A DNA stretch of 10,000 nt from positions 1 through 10,000 of the forward strand of contig NZ_JAIWNX010000086.1 in NCBI RefSeq assembly GCF_020217185.1, in the 5' to 3' direction. Shown piece after piece: positions 1-6,853 of the stretch; position 1 is the stretch's first letter; the number at the start of each line of letters is the position of its first letter. This DNA is from Asticcacaulis sp. (lineage in GTDB: Bacteria; Pseudomonadota; Alphaproteobacteria; Caulobacterales; Caulobacteraceae). A model generated the notes under the pieces. It was given only the letters and a program-made list of their open reading frames with translations, had not been told where the DNA came from and did not search any database. Both the position numbers and the translations under genes were made by a program.

Positions 1-1
1 C

Positions 2-3000
2 GACCTGTCGGGTCGCGTGTTCATGACCCCGGAAGACCCCAAGCGCGACCGCAAGATGGCGGTGCATTTTGACTTCGCCGGGCCGCGCGTTACCGGGCAA
101 CTGGCCGATGACTTCCCGGCCCAGACCCTGACCGAGGTGCATTTCAAGGGCACCTTTACGCCTGACCTGCGGCAACTCGATATCGAGTCGGGCAAGGCGC
201 TGCTGGTGGATGCACCGCTGACCACCAAGGGGCGGCTCTATACGGACGATAAGGGACAGTTGGGGGCTGATCTGACGGCGCGCATCGACGGCGATTTCCG
301 CAAGGAGGTGGTGTTCGCCTTCTGGCCGGAAAACCTGACGCCGATCACCCGCGGCGACCTGATCCGCCGTATCAAGGGCGGCACCTATTCCAACGCCGAT
401 TTCGTGCTGAAAGCCCCGCCGGGTCATTTCCGCGACGGCTATCTGGAAAAGGAGGACCTGCGCCTGACCTTTGGCTTCCGCGACATGGGCCTCAGTGTCG
501 ATAGCCGCCTGCAGGACGCCACCGGGCTTTACGGGACGGGCCTGTTGCAGGGGACCAGTTTCGACCTCAGCCTGCGTGGTGGCCATCTGGTCGAGGTGCC
601 GCTGACCGGCGGCGGCGTCTCCGTGCCGCAGTTCCATAAGCGCCGCGCGCCCAGGGCCGAAACCCATATCTGGCTGACGGCGCAAAGCGGGGCGGCGCAA
701 CTGATCGAAGCCATTGACCCGCTGACCGGCGGGCATCTGCAAAAGGAAGGGCTGACGCGCGATCGTCTGAGCGGCGACGCCGAAACGCGGCTCGATATCC
801 GCTTTCCGACCTTTGACAATCTGACGCTCAAGAACCTCGACCTGACCTTTTCGGGCAAGATCCGCAATGCCGGCCTCAAACAGGCGGCGCTGGGCTGGGA
901 CATTGTCGAAGGCGACCTGACGGTGACGGGCGACTATCTGGCCAACCGCCTTGAGGTGCGCGGCCCGGCCAAACTGGGCCCCTATGCCGGTGAGATCGGC
1001 TATCGGACGCAGTTCGAGCCGACCATGCAATATATCGACTTCACGGGCAGCTTTAATGCGCGGCAGTTTGGCGGCTCGCCCACCAAACGCGTCGCCATTC
1101 GCGGGCAACTGGAGCTGTTCAACAATATCGGCAAGGGCCGCATCGAGTCCGATATTTTCAATGGCACGGTCAACTGGGATGGCCCGGAGCCGCGCCCGAC
1201 GCAGGTCGTCCTGTCCGGCAATACGCTGAGCGACGGTATGAAGGGGCAGGGCCTGCCCATATTCGGGCGCTTCCGTCCCGAAATTCCCACCGACATCCGT
1301 CTGCGCCGGTCGGGTGACGTGTGGACGGGTGAGGTGGAGGCCGAAGGCTTTTCCGGCGATCTGGCCTATATCGACAGCCAGCATCCGCGACTGGTCTATA
1401 AGGCCAATATCTCCCCCGAACGCGCCCGGTTGCTGGGCCTGGGGGCCTTGCCCTATTTCAGTGAGACGCGGCCGCTCACGGTCAATATCGGGCTCGATGC
1501 CGAGTCGCGCGAAGCCCGCATCCGTGTGGGCGATATCAACTCCGTCCTCGACTGGACCGATGAAGGCGACAAACCGCCCAAGCGCACCCTGACCACGCGC
1601 CTGACGCCGGAGCAGATGTATGCACTGGGCCTGCCGCGCGCCTGGTTCAATCCACAGGAAACCCTGCCCGTGTTTGCGCGCTGGGAACAGGACGTGCGCG
1701 GCATAGACGGCGATGTGTTTATCGGCGATCAATTGTTGACATTTGACCTGCCCGACAGCGATGGGACCAGCTTCCTGTTCGGCCCGCCCAAGGCGTGGGC
1801 GCGCATCGGGGGGACGGTGGACCGCGCGTTTCTGGGGCGGCTCGGCTATGTCAGCCATAGCCTTGAACTGGACGGTAAGGTCGGGTTTGAACTCAACCTC
1901 TATCAGACGGAAAACCGCACGCTGGGCGCCCTGTCTCCGGCCCAGATTTCGGCGGCGGTGCTGGATATCGACGCCACGCCGACGCGGCTGCAACTGGCAC
2001 GCAGCGACTGGGTCAAGCCGGTGGGTGAGGCGGCCCGACTGTCGATCAGCTTCGATGAACGCAGCGGCGGCGGCCTCGACATGCCGCGTATTCGCGCCAC
2101 CGGCGACCGTCTGGAGGTCGAGGGGAAGGTGTCGGTGAAAGAGTCGGGCGAAGTCGATTATGTCGATTTTTCAAAACTCTATCTTAAAGACTTCGCAGAT
2201 TTAACCGCGCGGCTGTCGCCCGCTGACGCCTCAGGGGTGCAGACCCTGACCCTGCGCGGAAAACGCCTTGATGTGCGGCCGTGGTTCAATCCGCCGCGCA
2301 CCCAGCCGACCGTCACCGACGCCCGCCCGGTCACCGCGGCTGAGCTGCCGCGCGCCCCGGCGACAACGGCCAACACCGCGCCGCACCTTAACCGGCCCGT
2401 GCGCTTGCTGGTGGACATCAGCGCGGTGCGCACCTCACAGGACGGCGTCTTCAGCGAAGTCGAACTGAAGGCCGGGTGGGACGGACGCAATGTGATTGCC
2501 GGCGAAGGCTCGGCCCTGACGCGCCTTGGCTCGCTGGTGACGCTCGATTTCAAGCCGCAAAACGACTACACGGCCTTTACCTTCGAAGCCGATGACCTCG
2601 GTGACCTCGTGGCGACCGCCCTGGGCGACAAGCGCCTGTCGGGCGGTGATGCCGTGATCGAAGGCGTCTATCGCAATGGTCAGATCGACGCCACGCTCAA
2701 AGGCGAAGACATCCGCGTCAAGCAGATACCGGCTCTGGGTCAAGTGCTGACTCTGGCTTCGCTGCGCGGCCTGTCCGACACCCTGTCCGGGGCCGGTATC
2801 AAGTTCGACGACTATGAATTCCCCATCCGCTACCGCGACAATTACCTGTTTATCCGCAACGGCTGGGCCAAGGGCGACGCTTTGCGCATCAATGTCTGGG
2901 GTGCGCAGGATTTCAGCCAACAGACCATGGATTATCACGGCACCCTGATCCCGGCCTATGGCGTCAATGCCGCCTTTGCTGGCATTCCACTGGTTGGCGA

Positions 3001-3190
3001 CGCCCTGACCTCCAACCGCGGCGAGGGCGTGCTGGGCCTTAAATACCGCCTCAAGGGCCGCTTTGGCACGCCGCAGGCCGAGATCAACCCGTTCTCGCTG
3101 GTCCTGCCGGGCTTCCTGCGACGCATTCTGGATGAAAAACACGAAGACCCGTTGCCGCCGGTCGATGTGACCTCGCCGCGTGACAGTTAA
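2..3190 (+). CDS. AsmA-like / DUF3971 (YhdP-type) envelope protein, 5'-partial
   Basis: This frame is open to the left edge (bases 2-16 encode DLSGR with no stop), so the GTG at 17 is not the true start and the N-terminus, where a membrane anchor would sit, is outside the window. About 1,060 residues are visible; E. coli YhdP has about 1,270. The body is a long run of beta-rich repeats, as expected of the AsmA/YhdP/TamB superfamily, whose members bridge the periplasm and carry phospholipid between inner and outer membranes (family knowledge). Numbering from base 17, a Pro/Ala/Thr-rich linker lies near residues 757-793. The C-terminal AsmA-like module follows, with the typical GTLIPAYGVNAAFAGIPLVG stretch (about 975-994) and NPFSLVLPGFLRRIL near the end. 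No catalytic residues are expected. Lipid transport is inferred from the superfamily; the substrate is unknown. Confidence 0.85.
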   Translation, partial: DLSGRVFMTPEDPKRDRKMAVHFDFAGPRVTGQLADDFPAQTLTEVHFKGTFTPDLRQLDIESGKALLVDAPLTTKGRLYTDDKGQLGADLTARIDGDFRKEVVFAFWPENLTPITRGDLIRRIKGGTYSNADFVLKAPPGHFRDGYLEKEDLRLTFGFRDMGLSVDSRLQDATGLYGTGLLQGTSFDLSLRGGHLVEVPLTGGGVSVPQFHKRRAPRAETHIWLTAQSGAAQLIEAIDPLTGGHLQKEGLTRDRLSGDAETRLDIRFPTFDNLTLKNLDLTFSGKIRNAGLKQAALGWDIVEGDLTVTGDYLANRLEVRGPAKLGPYAGEIGYRTQFEPTMQYIDFTGSFNARQFGGSPTKRVAIRGQLELFNNIGKGRIESDIFNGTVNWDGPEPRPTQVVLSGNTLSDGMKGQGLPIFGRFRPEIPTDIRLRRSGDVWTGEVEAEGFSGDLAYIDSQHPRLVYKANISPERARLLGLGALPYFSETRPLTVNIGLDAESREARIRVGDINSVLDWTDEGDKPPKRTLTTRLTPEQMYALGLPRAWFNPQETLPVFARWEQDVRGIDGDVFIGDQLLTFDLPDSDGTSFLFGPPKAWARIGGTVDRAFLGRLGYVSHSLELDGKVGFELNLYQTENRTLGALSPAQISAAVLDIDATPTRLQLARSDWVKPVGEAARLSISFDERSGGGLDMPRIRATGDRLEVEGKVSVKESGEVDYVDFSKLYLKDFADLTARLSPADASGVQTLTLRGKRLDVRPWFNPPRTQPTVTDARPVTAAELPRAPATTANTAPHLNRPVRLLVDISAVRTSQDGVFSEVELKAGWDGRNVIAGEGSALTRLGSLVTLDFKPQNDYTAFTFEADDLGDLVATALGDKRLSGGDAVIEGVYRNGQIDATLKGEDIRVKQIPALGQVLTLASLRGLSDTLSGAGIKFDDYEFPIRYRDNYLFIRNGWAKGDALRINVWGAQDFSQQTMDYHGTLIPAYGVNAAFAGIPLVGDALTSNRGEGVLGLKYRLKGRFGTPQAEINPFSLVLPGFLRRILDEKHEDPLPPVDVTSPRDS

Positions 3191-3210
3191 GTCAGAAAAG
3201 GCTCAGGATT

Positions 3211-3231
3211 TGTGGGGCCGCAGGCCCCACA
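3211..3231. other. Perfect 9-bp GC-rich hairpin, no U-tract
   Basis: TGTGGGGCC and GGCCCCACA form a perfect 9-bp stem around a GCA loop, 20 bases after the stop of the AsmA-like gene. No T-run follows on either strand, so it is not a textbook intrinsic terminator. It may protect or mark the mRNA 3' end, help the terminator just to its right, or be a dispersed intergenic palindrome. Confidence 0.6.
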
Positions 3232-3253
3232 CCCCGTCATCGGGAGCCAAAAG

Positions 3254-3283
3254 GAAAGGCCGGAGCGTGAACTCCGGCCTTTC
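3254..3283. terminator. Probable bidirectional intrinsic terminator between AsmA-like gene and tyrS
   Basis: GAAAGGCCGGAG (3254-3265) pairs perfectly with CTCCGGCCTTTC (3272-3283), a 12-bp stem around a 6-base loop. Read on the minus strand, the stem is followed by CTTTTGG, so it should end tyrS transcripts about 50 bases after that stop codon. On the plus strand only a TTT precedes C-A-A, so termination of the AsmA-like transcript is plausible but weaker. The convergent arrangement supports a shared terminator. Confidence 0.75.
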
Positions 3284-3331
3284 AACGCTTTGGCGAAGCA
3301 CCTCCCCTGATCTCAGGGGGGATGCTGGCGC

Positions 3332-4585
3332 TTAAACCGGCTTGACCAGCACAATCTTCTTCTTGCCCTGAGCGACCTTGATCACGCCGTCGGCATTGAG
3401 ATCGGCCAGAGTCACGGCCTGATTGCCGTCGGTGATGGCCGTGTCATTGACGCGCAGGCCACCGCCCTGAGCCAGACGACGCGCTTCGCCGTTCGATTGG
3501 GTCAGACCGATTTTCGTTGTCAGGGCCGCCAGCATGATCCCGGCCTCAAGTTCGGCGCGGGCCACTTCAACCGTCGGCAGGTCGGCGGAGAGCACGCCCT
3601 GTTCAAAGGCCTTCTGCGCTGTGTCGCGGGCCGTGGCGGCCGCCGCTTCGCCGTGCACCAGGCGCGTGGCCGCGTCGGCGAGAATCTTCTTCGCCTCGTT
3701 GATTTCGGCCCCTTGCAGGGCTTCGAGGCGGCGGATTTCGTCCATCGGCAGGTCGGTAAACAGGCGCATGAACTTGCCGACATCGGCGTCTTCGGTGTTG
3801 CGCCAGTATTGCCAGTAGTCATAGGGCGACAGCGCGTCGGCATTGAGCCACACAGCACCACCCACCGTCTTGCCCATCTTGGCGCCCGATGCGGTGGTCA
3901 AAAGCGGCGTGGTCAGGCCAAAGGCGGCTTTCTGGTTCAGGCGGCGCGTCAGTTCGACGCCATTGACGATATTGCCCCACTGATCCGAACCGCCCATTTG
4001 CAGGACGCAGTTATAGGTGCTGTTCAGTTCGCGGAAATCGACCGCCTGCATCAGCATGTAGTTGAATTCGAGGAAGGTCATCGGCTGCTCACGCTCAAGG
4101 CGCAGCTTGACCGAGTCGAAGGTCAGCATACGGTTGATGGTGAAGTGCGTGCCGAAGGTGCGCAGAAATTCGATATAGCCAAAGCCCGACAGCCAGTCGT
4201 CATTATTGACCATAATGGCGTCGGTTGCGCCGTCTCCAAAGGTCAGGAAGCTGTTGAACACCGACTTGATGCCGTTCATGTTCGACTGAATCTGTTCGTC
4301 GGTCAGAAGCGGGCGCTGGGTGTCCTTGAAGGTCGGGTCGCCGACCTTGGTCGTGCCGCCGCCCATCAGGACGATCGGCTTGTTGCCCGTCTTTTGCAGC
4401 CAGTAGAGCAGCATGATCTGCACCAGATGCCCGGCGTGCAACGACGAAGCCGTGGCATCATAGCCGATATAGCCCGTGATCGGTCCGGCAGAAGCCAGCG
4501 TATCGAGGGCTTCCGCGTCCGTGCACTGGTGGATGAAACCGCGCTCCGAGAGGACGTTGAGGAAATCGGATTTGAAGGAGGTCAT
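3332..4585 (-). CDS. tyrS: Tyrosyl-tRNA synthetase
   Basis: TyrS charges tRNA-Tyr with tyrosine using ATP in the cytoplasm; it is a class Ic aminoacyl-tRNA synthetase. The 417-residue length is normal for the bacterial enzyme. Visible signatures are the HIGH-type motif HAGH at 50-53, the GYDATA tyrosine/ATP-site segment at 41-46, [10 protein letters not shown] at 197-206, and the KMSKS-type loop KMGKT at 236-240. The C-terminus from about 353 is an S4 RNA-binding domain ([18 protein letters not shown]). The ATG at 4585 is chosen because [20 protein letters not shown] is where the family normally begins. The frame runs 24 codons further up, but that part is basic and unlike TyrS. No strong Shine-Dalgarno precedes the ATG, which would fit a very short or absent leader. 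It is divergent from anmK and convergent with the AsmA-like gene. Confidence 0.97.
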   Translation of the reverse strand: MTSFKSDFLNVLSERGFIHQCTDAEALDTLASAGPITGYIGYDATASSLHAGHLVQIMLLYWLQKTGNKPIVLMGGGTTKVGDPTFKDTQRPLLTDEQIQSNMNGIKSVFNSFLTFGDGATDAIMVNNDDWLSGFGYIEFLRTFGTHFTINRMLTFDSVKLRLEREQPMTFLEFNYMLMQAVDFRELNSTYNCVLQMGGSDQWGNIVNGVELTRRLNQKAAFGLTTPLLTTASGAKMGKTVGGAVWLNADALSPYDYWQYWRNTEDADVGKFMRLFTDLPMDEIRRLEALQGAEINEAKKILADAATRLVHGEAAAATARDTAQKAFEQGVLSADLPTVEVARAELEAGIMLAALTTKIGLTQSNGEARRLAQGGGLRVNDTAITDGNQAVTLADLNADGVIKVAQGKKKIVLVKPV

Positions 4586-4594
4586 GTCTCTAAC

Positions 4595-4624
4595 GATGTT
4601 GCTGTCACGCGGGTTTGCGTGCAA
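4595..4624 (-). promoter_or_regulatory. Candidate tyrS promoter (Caulobacter-type)
   Basis: On the minus strand TTGCACGC (4624-4617) is followed after 14 bases by GCAACATC (4602-4595). The second word differs at one position from the alphaproteobacterial housekeeping -10 consensus GCTANAWC, while the first only partly matches TTGACGS. Only 9 bases separate it from the tyrS ATG, so transcription would begin almost at the start codon. This is matching by eye to a loose consensus and is tentative. I found no convincing promoter for anmK in the rest of the 83-bp divergent spacer. Confidence 0.3.
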
Positions 4625-4668
4625 GTTGCGTCTAACACGTAGCCCCCGCTTTTCCATAGGCTTTTCGC

Positions 4669-5799
4669 ATGAAAATCATCGGCTTTATGACCGGCACCTC
4701 GCTCGACGGCATCGACATGGCGGTGCTGGACACTGACGGTGAGGCTGAGCTGAGCTTCGGGCCCTTTGCCGAAAAACCCATGCCCGTTGAGGTCCGCGCC
4801 GTTCTGGAGGCCGCCACAAAGGACGCGCTCCAATGGCCGCGTGGTGCGGCGGAACCGGACAGTTTCGCCAGAGCGCGGCGCGTGATCGCCGACTATCATC
4901 TTCAGTCCCTGGGTCAGTTTTTAAGCGAAAACGGTCTGAATATTCGGGATTTTGATGCCCTGGGGGTGCATGGGCAAACCGTACTGCACGAACGGCCAAA
5001 GGACGGCGTGCCGGGACGGACCGTGCAGTTGTTCGATGGGGCCTATCTGGCCGAAAAAACCGGCCTGACCGTCGTCTGCGACTTCCGCCGCGCCGATATC
5101 GAAGCGGGCGGTGAGGCGGCCCCGCTGGCGCCCGTCTATCATCGCGCACTGGCGCAGAAGGCCGGTCTGGAATTGCCCGTAGTCGTTGTCAATCTGGGGG
5201 GCGTTGCCAATATCACCGTGATTAGCGAGGACGGCCTGACGGCGCTCGATACCGGCCCGGCCAGCGGTCTGATGGATCAGTGGATGCGGCAACACACCGG
5301 CCAATGGTTCGATGAAGATGGCGCGGTGGCCGCACAAGGCCGGGCGGATATGGCCATTGTGGCCGAGTATCTGAGCCACCCTTATTTCGCAGCCCCGGCA
5401 CCCAAGTCATTGGACCGATACGATTTTACGCTGGAGCGTGTGCGCCACCTCAGCCACGCAGACGGTATGTCAACTCTGATGGCCTTTACCGTCGAAAGCT
5501 TGCGCCATGAGATCGTGCGCGCGGGCGTGACTCCTTCGGCCATCGTCCTGTGCGGCGGCGGCCGTAATAACCGCCACCTCGTCAAGGTGTTACGTGAGCG
5601 TCTGGCCGACATAGCGCCGGTGCGTATCGCCGAAGACCTCGGCTGGCGCGGCGGCGCGATCGAGGCCGAGGCCTTTGCCTATATGGCCGCGCGGTCGCTG
5701 AAAGGCCTGCCGATTTCCTTCCCCGGCACGACGGGTGTGAAGACGCCGCTGACCGGTGGGGTCACCTATCGCCCCGAAAGCGCACGCCGCAGCGCCTGA
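4669..5799 (+). CDS. anmK: Anhydro-N-acetylmuramic acid kinase
   Basis: AnmK opens and phosphorylates 1,6-anhydro-N-acetylmuramic acid from recycled peptidoglycan, giving MurNAc-6-phosphate with ATP in the cytoplasm. The 376 residues match the family (E. coli about 369). Motifs in order: the N-terminal phosphate loop [10 protein letters not shown] (7-16), GVHGQT (99-104), [18 protein letters not shown] (138-155), [10 protein letters not shown] (174-183), [10 protein letters not shown] (194-203), LCGGGRNN (294-301) and the C-terminal [16 protein letters not shown] (325-340). The Asp of DTGP at 194 is the likely catalytic base. The family's usual GGQGAPL appears here as GGEAAPL, a mild variation. 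The ATG at 4669 begins directly with the conserved [11 protein letters not shown], so the start is secure although the ribosome site is weak (a TAGG at 4657-4660). It is a single gene, divergent from tyrS. Confidence 0.96.
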   Translation: MKIIGFMTGTSLDGIDMAVLDTDGEAELSFGPFAEKPMPVEVRAVLEAATKDALQWPRGAAEPDSFARARRVIADYHLQSLGQFLSENGLNIRDFDALGVHGQTVLHERPKDGVPGRTVQLFDGAYLAEKTGLTVVCDFRRADIEAGGEAAPLAPVYHRALAQKAGLELPVVVVNLGGVANITVISEDGLTALDTGPASGLMDQWMRQHTGQWFDEDGAVAAQGRADMAIVAEYLSHPYFAAPAPKSLDRYDFTLERVRHLSHADGMSTLMAFTVESLRHEIVRAGVTPSAIVLCGGGRNNRHLVKVLRERLADIAPVRIAEDLGWRGGAIEAEAFAYMAARSLKGLPISFPGTTGVKTPLTGGVTYRPESARRSA

Positions 5800-5806
5800 G
5801 TGTTCT

Positions 5807-5853
5807 CCACAGATGGCCACAGATGCGGCCCGCAAGGCGGGCCTCTCACAGAT
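5807..5853 (+). repeat. CACAGATG/hairpin repeat element, copy A
   Basis: Two tandem CCACAGATG words (5807-5815 and 5817-5825) are followed by a hairpin, GGCCCGC (5827-5833), AAG, GCGGGCC (5837-5843), and a third CACAGAT (5847-5853). The same architecture appears on the opposite strand in copy B at 5891-5935. The element lies 7 bases after the anmK stop, between convergent genes, with no coding potential. It may be a dispersed intergenic repeat; the hairpin has no U-tract, so a terminator role for anmK is uncertain. Confidence 0.65.
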
Positions 5854-5890
5854 TTAGAGTTGTATTTGAGACTTTGGCCACTTGCTCAGC

Positions 5891-5935
5891 CCATCTGTGT
5901 GACCGCCTTTTGGCGGTCATCTGTGTCATCTGTGG
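5891..5935 (-). repeat. CACAGATG/hairpin repeat element, copy B (inverted)
   Basis: Read on the minus strand from 5935, CCACAGATG and CACAGATG are in tandem, followed by a hairpin, GACCGCC (5918-5912), AAAA, GGCGGTC (5907-5901), and a third CACAGATGG ending at 5891. The order of parts is the same as in copy A, but the hairpin stem sequence differs, so the structure looks more conserved than the sequence. With copy A it makes an inverted pair around a 37-base AT-richer centre (5854-5890) that shows no feature I can name. The outer arms, 5807-5825 and 5918-5935, are complementary apart from a short bulge or mismatch. Confidence 0.65.
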
Positions 5936-5975
5936 TAAAACAAAATTGGCCACAGGACTTTGGTTTCGCCATTAA

Positions 5976-5997
5976 AAAGGACGCCGAAGCGTCCTTT
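5976..5997 (-). terminator. Intrinsic terminator of the alpha/beta hydrolase gene
   Basis: AAAGGACGC (5976-5984) and GCGTCCTTT (5989-5997) form a 9-bp stem. On the minus strand the loop is TTCG closed by C-G, the extra-stable cUUCGg tetraloop, and the stem runs into TTTTTAATGG. It begins 5 bases after the hydrolase stop codon. On the plus strand only TTT follows, so it could help end anmK transcripts that pass the repeat. Confidence 0.85.
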
Positions 5998-6002
5998 AAC
6001 CC

Positions 6003-6653
6003 CTATTCCAGTTCACCGGCCAGACGGCGGTCGAGGTAACCGCCGACGCGGCCTTCGATTTCCGGCAGGTGCTCGGTCCAGAAGTGGCCCGCGCCGTCCA
6101 CGACTTCGTGGGCAATGGTGATGCCCTTTTGCGTGCGCAGCTTGGCTACGACGCGCTCGACCTCGGTCGGCGGTACCACCGAATCGGCCGAGCCATTGAT
6201 GAACAGACCCGACGCCGGGCAGGGGGCCAGGAAGCTGAAATCATAGGCATTGGCTGGCGGCGATACCGAGATAAAGCCGTCGGTTTCCGGGCGGCGCATC
6301 AGCAACTGCATACCGATATAGGCCCCGAAATTATAGCCCGCGACCCAGAATTGCGAGGCCGTCGGGTTCTTGGCCTGAAGCCAGTCGAGCGCGGTCGCCG
6401 CATCGGCCAGCTCACCAATGCCCGAATCGAATTCGCCCTGCGACTTGCCGACACCACGAAAGTTGAAGCGCAGCACCGAAAAGCCGCGCGTCATAAACAG
6501 GTGGAACAGCTGCGCCGTCACCGGGTTATTCATGTGCCCGCCGGCCTTGGGGTGGGGGTGAAGGATCAGGGCAATGGGCGCGTTGTCCGTCTTTCCGGCG
6601 GTGTATCGGGCCTCAATTCGACCGGCGGCACCGGCGAGGATCACTTCAGGCAT
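6003..6653 (-). CDS. Alpha/beta hydrolase fold protein with Asn at the nucleophile position
   Basis: This 216-residue protein has the features of a small soluble serine hydrolase family common in alphaproteobacteria: HPHPKAGGHMNN (32-43, oxyanion region), LRFNFRGVGKSQG (61-73), the nucleophile elbow at 106-110, the acid region NGSADSVVPP (153-162, Asp157) and GAGH (187-190, His190). The elbow reads G-Y-N-F-G, where G-x-S-x-G is expected, so the nucleophile is Asn108 (AAT at 6332-6330). Either activity is lost or changed, or a base is wrong. Substrate is unknown; no signal peptide or membrane segment is seen. The ATG at 6653 is chosen because MPEVILAGAAGRIEARY matches the family start as I remember it and AAGGG lies 6 bases upstream. 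Two in-frame ATGs upstream (6686, 6698) would add up to 15 residues. It is divergent from iscR. Confidence 0.88.
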   Translation of the reverse strand: MPEVILAGAAGRIEARYTAGKTDNAPIALILHPHPKAGGHMNNPVTAQLFHLFMTRGFSVLRFNFRGVGKSQGEFDSGIGELADAATALDWLQAKNPTASQFWVAGYNFGAYIGMQLLMRRPETDGFISVSPPANAYDFSFLAPCPASGLFINGSADSVVPPTEVERVVAKLRTQKGITIAHEVVDGAGHFWTEHLPEIEGRVGGYLDRRLAGELE

Positions 6654-6659
6654 ATAGAA

Positions 6660-6664
6660 CCCTT
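6660..6664 (-). promoter_or_regulatory. Ribosome binding site deciding the hydrolase start
   Basis: On the minus strand AAGGG sits 6 bases before the ATG at 6653. It supports this start over the ATGs at 6686 and 6698, neither of which has a comparable site. Confidence 0.6.
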
Positions 6665-6699
6665 GTTTCGTAATAAAATGTGTCATGGTGCGGCGCATA

Positions 6700-6724
6700 A
6701 TTCTTGACTATAATAGTCAGGATT
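6700..6724 (+). promoter_or_regulatory. Type-1 IscR operator (Fe-S IscR box)
   Basis: The core is TTGACT-ATAA-TAGTCAGG, an inverted repeat with arms TGACTAT and ATAGTCA around one central base. Against the 25-base E. coli type-1 IscR consensus, with GACT and AGTC half-sites, I count 22 of 25 positions agreeing; the three differences are in the flanks. It lies 130 bases upstream of an IscR-family gene, overlaps the -35 region of that gene's likely promoter, and lies 47 bases upstream of the divergent hydrolase start. Autorepression by [2Fe-2S]-IscR is the expected role; control of the hydrolase is an inference only. Confidence 0.85.
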
Positions 6725-6732
6725 ACTATGTC
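6704..6732 (+). promoter_or_regulatory. Promoter of the iscR-suf operon
   Basis: TTGACTA (6704-6710) is followed after 14 bases by ACTATGTC (6725-6732). These resemble the Caulobacter housekeeping promoter TTGACGS-N10-14-GCTANAWC; the -10 word differs at two positions. The IscR box covers the -35 word, the geometry expected for repression by blocking RNA polymerase. A start near 6739 would leave a leader of about 115 bases before iscR. That leader has a weak 6-bp stem (6766-6771 with 6788-6793), no T-run terminator, and no riboswitch I recognise. Confidence 0.6.
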
Positions 6733-6853
6733 CCGCGCAGGGAAGACGGCGCCCCCTTATCAGGCAAGCCGTTTAGCACACTCTTTTCGGCTTTGGGCAG
6801 GTTTTTCATCGACCTGTTGCGATTTAGCCGAGGGCAGCCACAGGACTGACGGC

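Noticed and set aside
2435..3142. Minus-strand open frame opposite the AsmA-like gene (235 codons)
   Set aside because: It is antisense to the well-supported C-terminal AsmA-like module, with no ribosome site or motif. It is a shadow frame.
3304..3319. Second terminator just after tyrS (CCCCTGA/TCAGGGG)
   Set aside because: The stem is short with a very tight loop and has no T-run on either strand; the stem at 3254-3283 is a much better terminator.
3497..4642. Long plus-strand open frame opposite tyrS (381 codons)
   Set aside because: It lies almost wholly within tyrS on the other strand, its translation is rich in His, Arg, Gln and Val without recognisable motifs, and TyrS is certain. It is a shadow of GC-rich codon usage.
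4586..4657. 24-residue N-terminal extension of TyrS
   Set aside because: The extra residues are basic and unlike TyrS, and the normal family start falls at 4585.
5807..5935. CRISPR-like array from repeated CACAGATG words
   Set aside because: The words are only 8-9 bases, occur in both orientations, lack uniform spacers and have no cas genes nearby.
6654..6698. 15-residue N-terminal extension of the hydrolase (MRRTMTHFITKQGFY)
   Set aside because: The ATG at 6653 has an AAGGG ribosome site 6 bases upstream and fits the usual family start; the upstream ATGs have no such site.
6069..6707. Plus-strand open frame opposite the hydrolase
   Set aside because: It is antisense to a recognisable alpha/beta hydrolase, its product resembles no family, and it runs into the IscR box.
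6704..6853. N-terminally extended IscR starting at 6704 or 6728
   Set aside because: The family begins MRLSTKGRY, which matches the ATG at 6854 with its own ribosome site. The extension would overlap the operator and -10 and has no similarity to IscR.
6739..6853. Riboswitch or attenuator in the iscR leader
   Set aside because: Only weak 5-6 bp stems are present, with no T-run and no recognisable aptamer core; IscR control through the upstream box explains regulation better.
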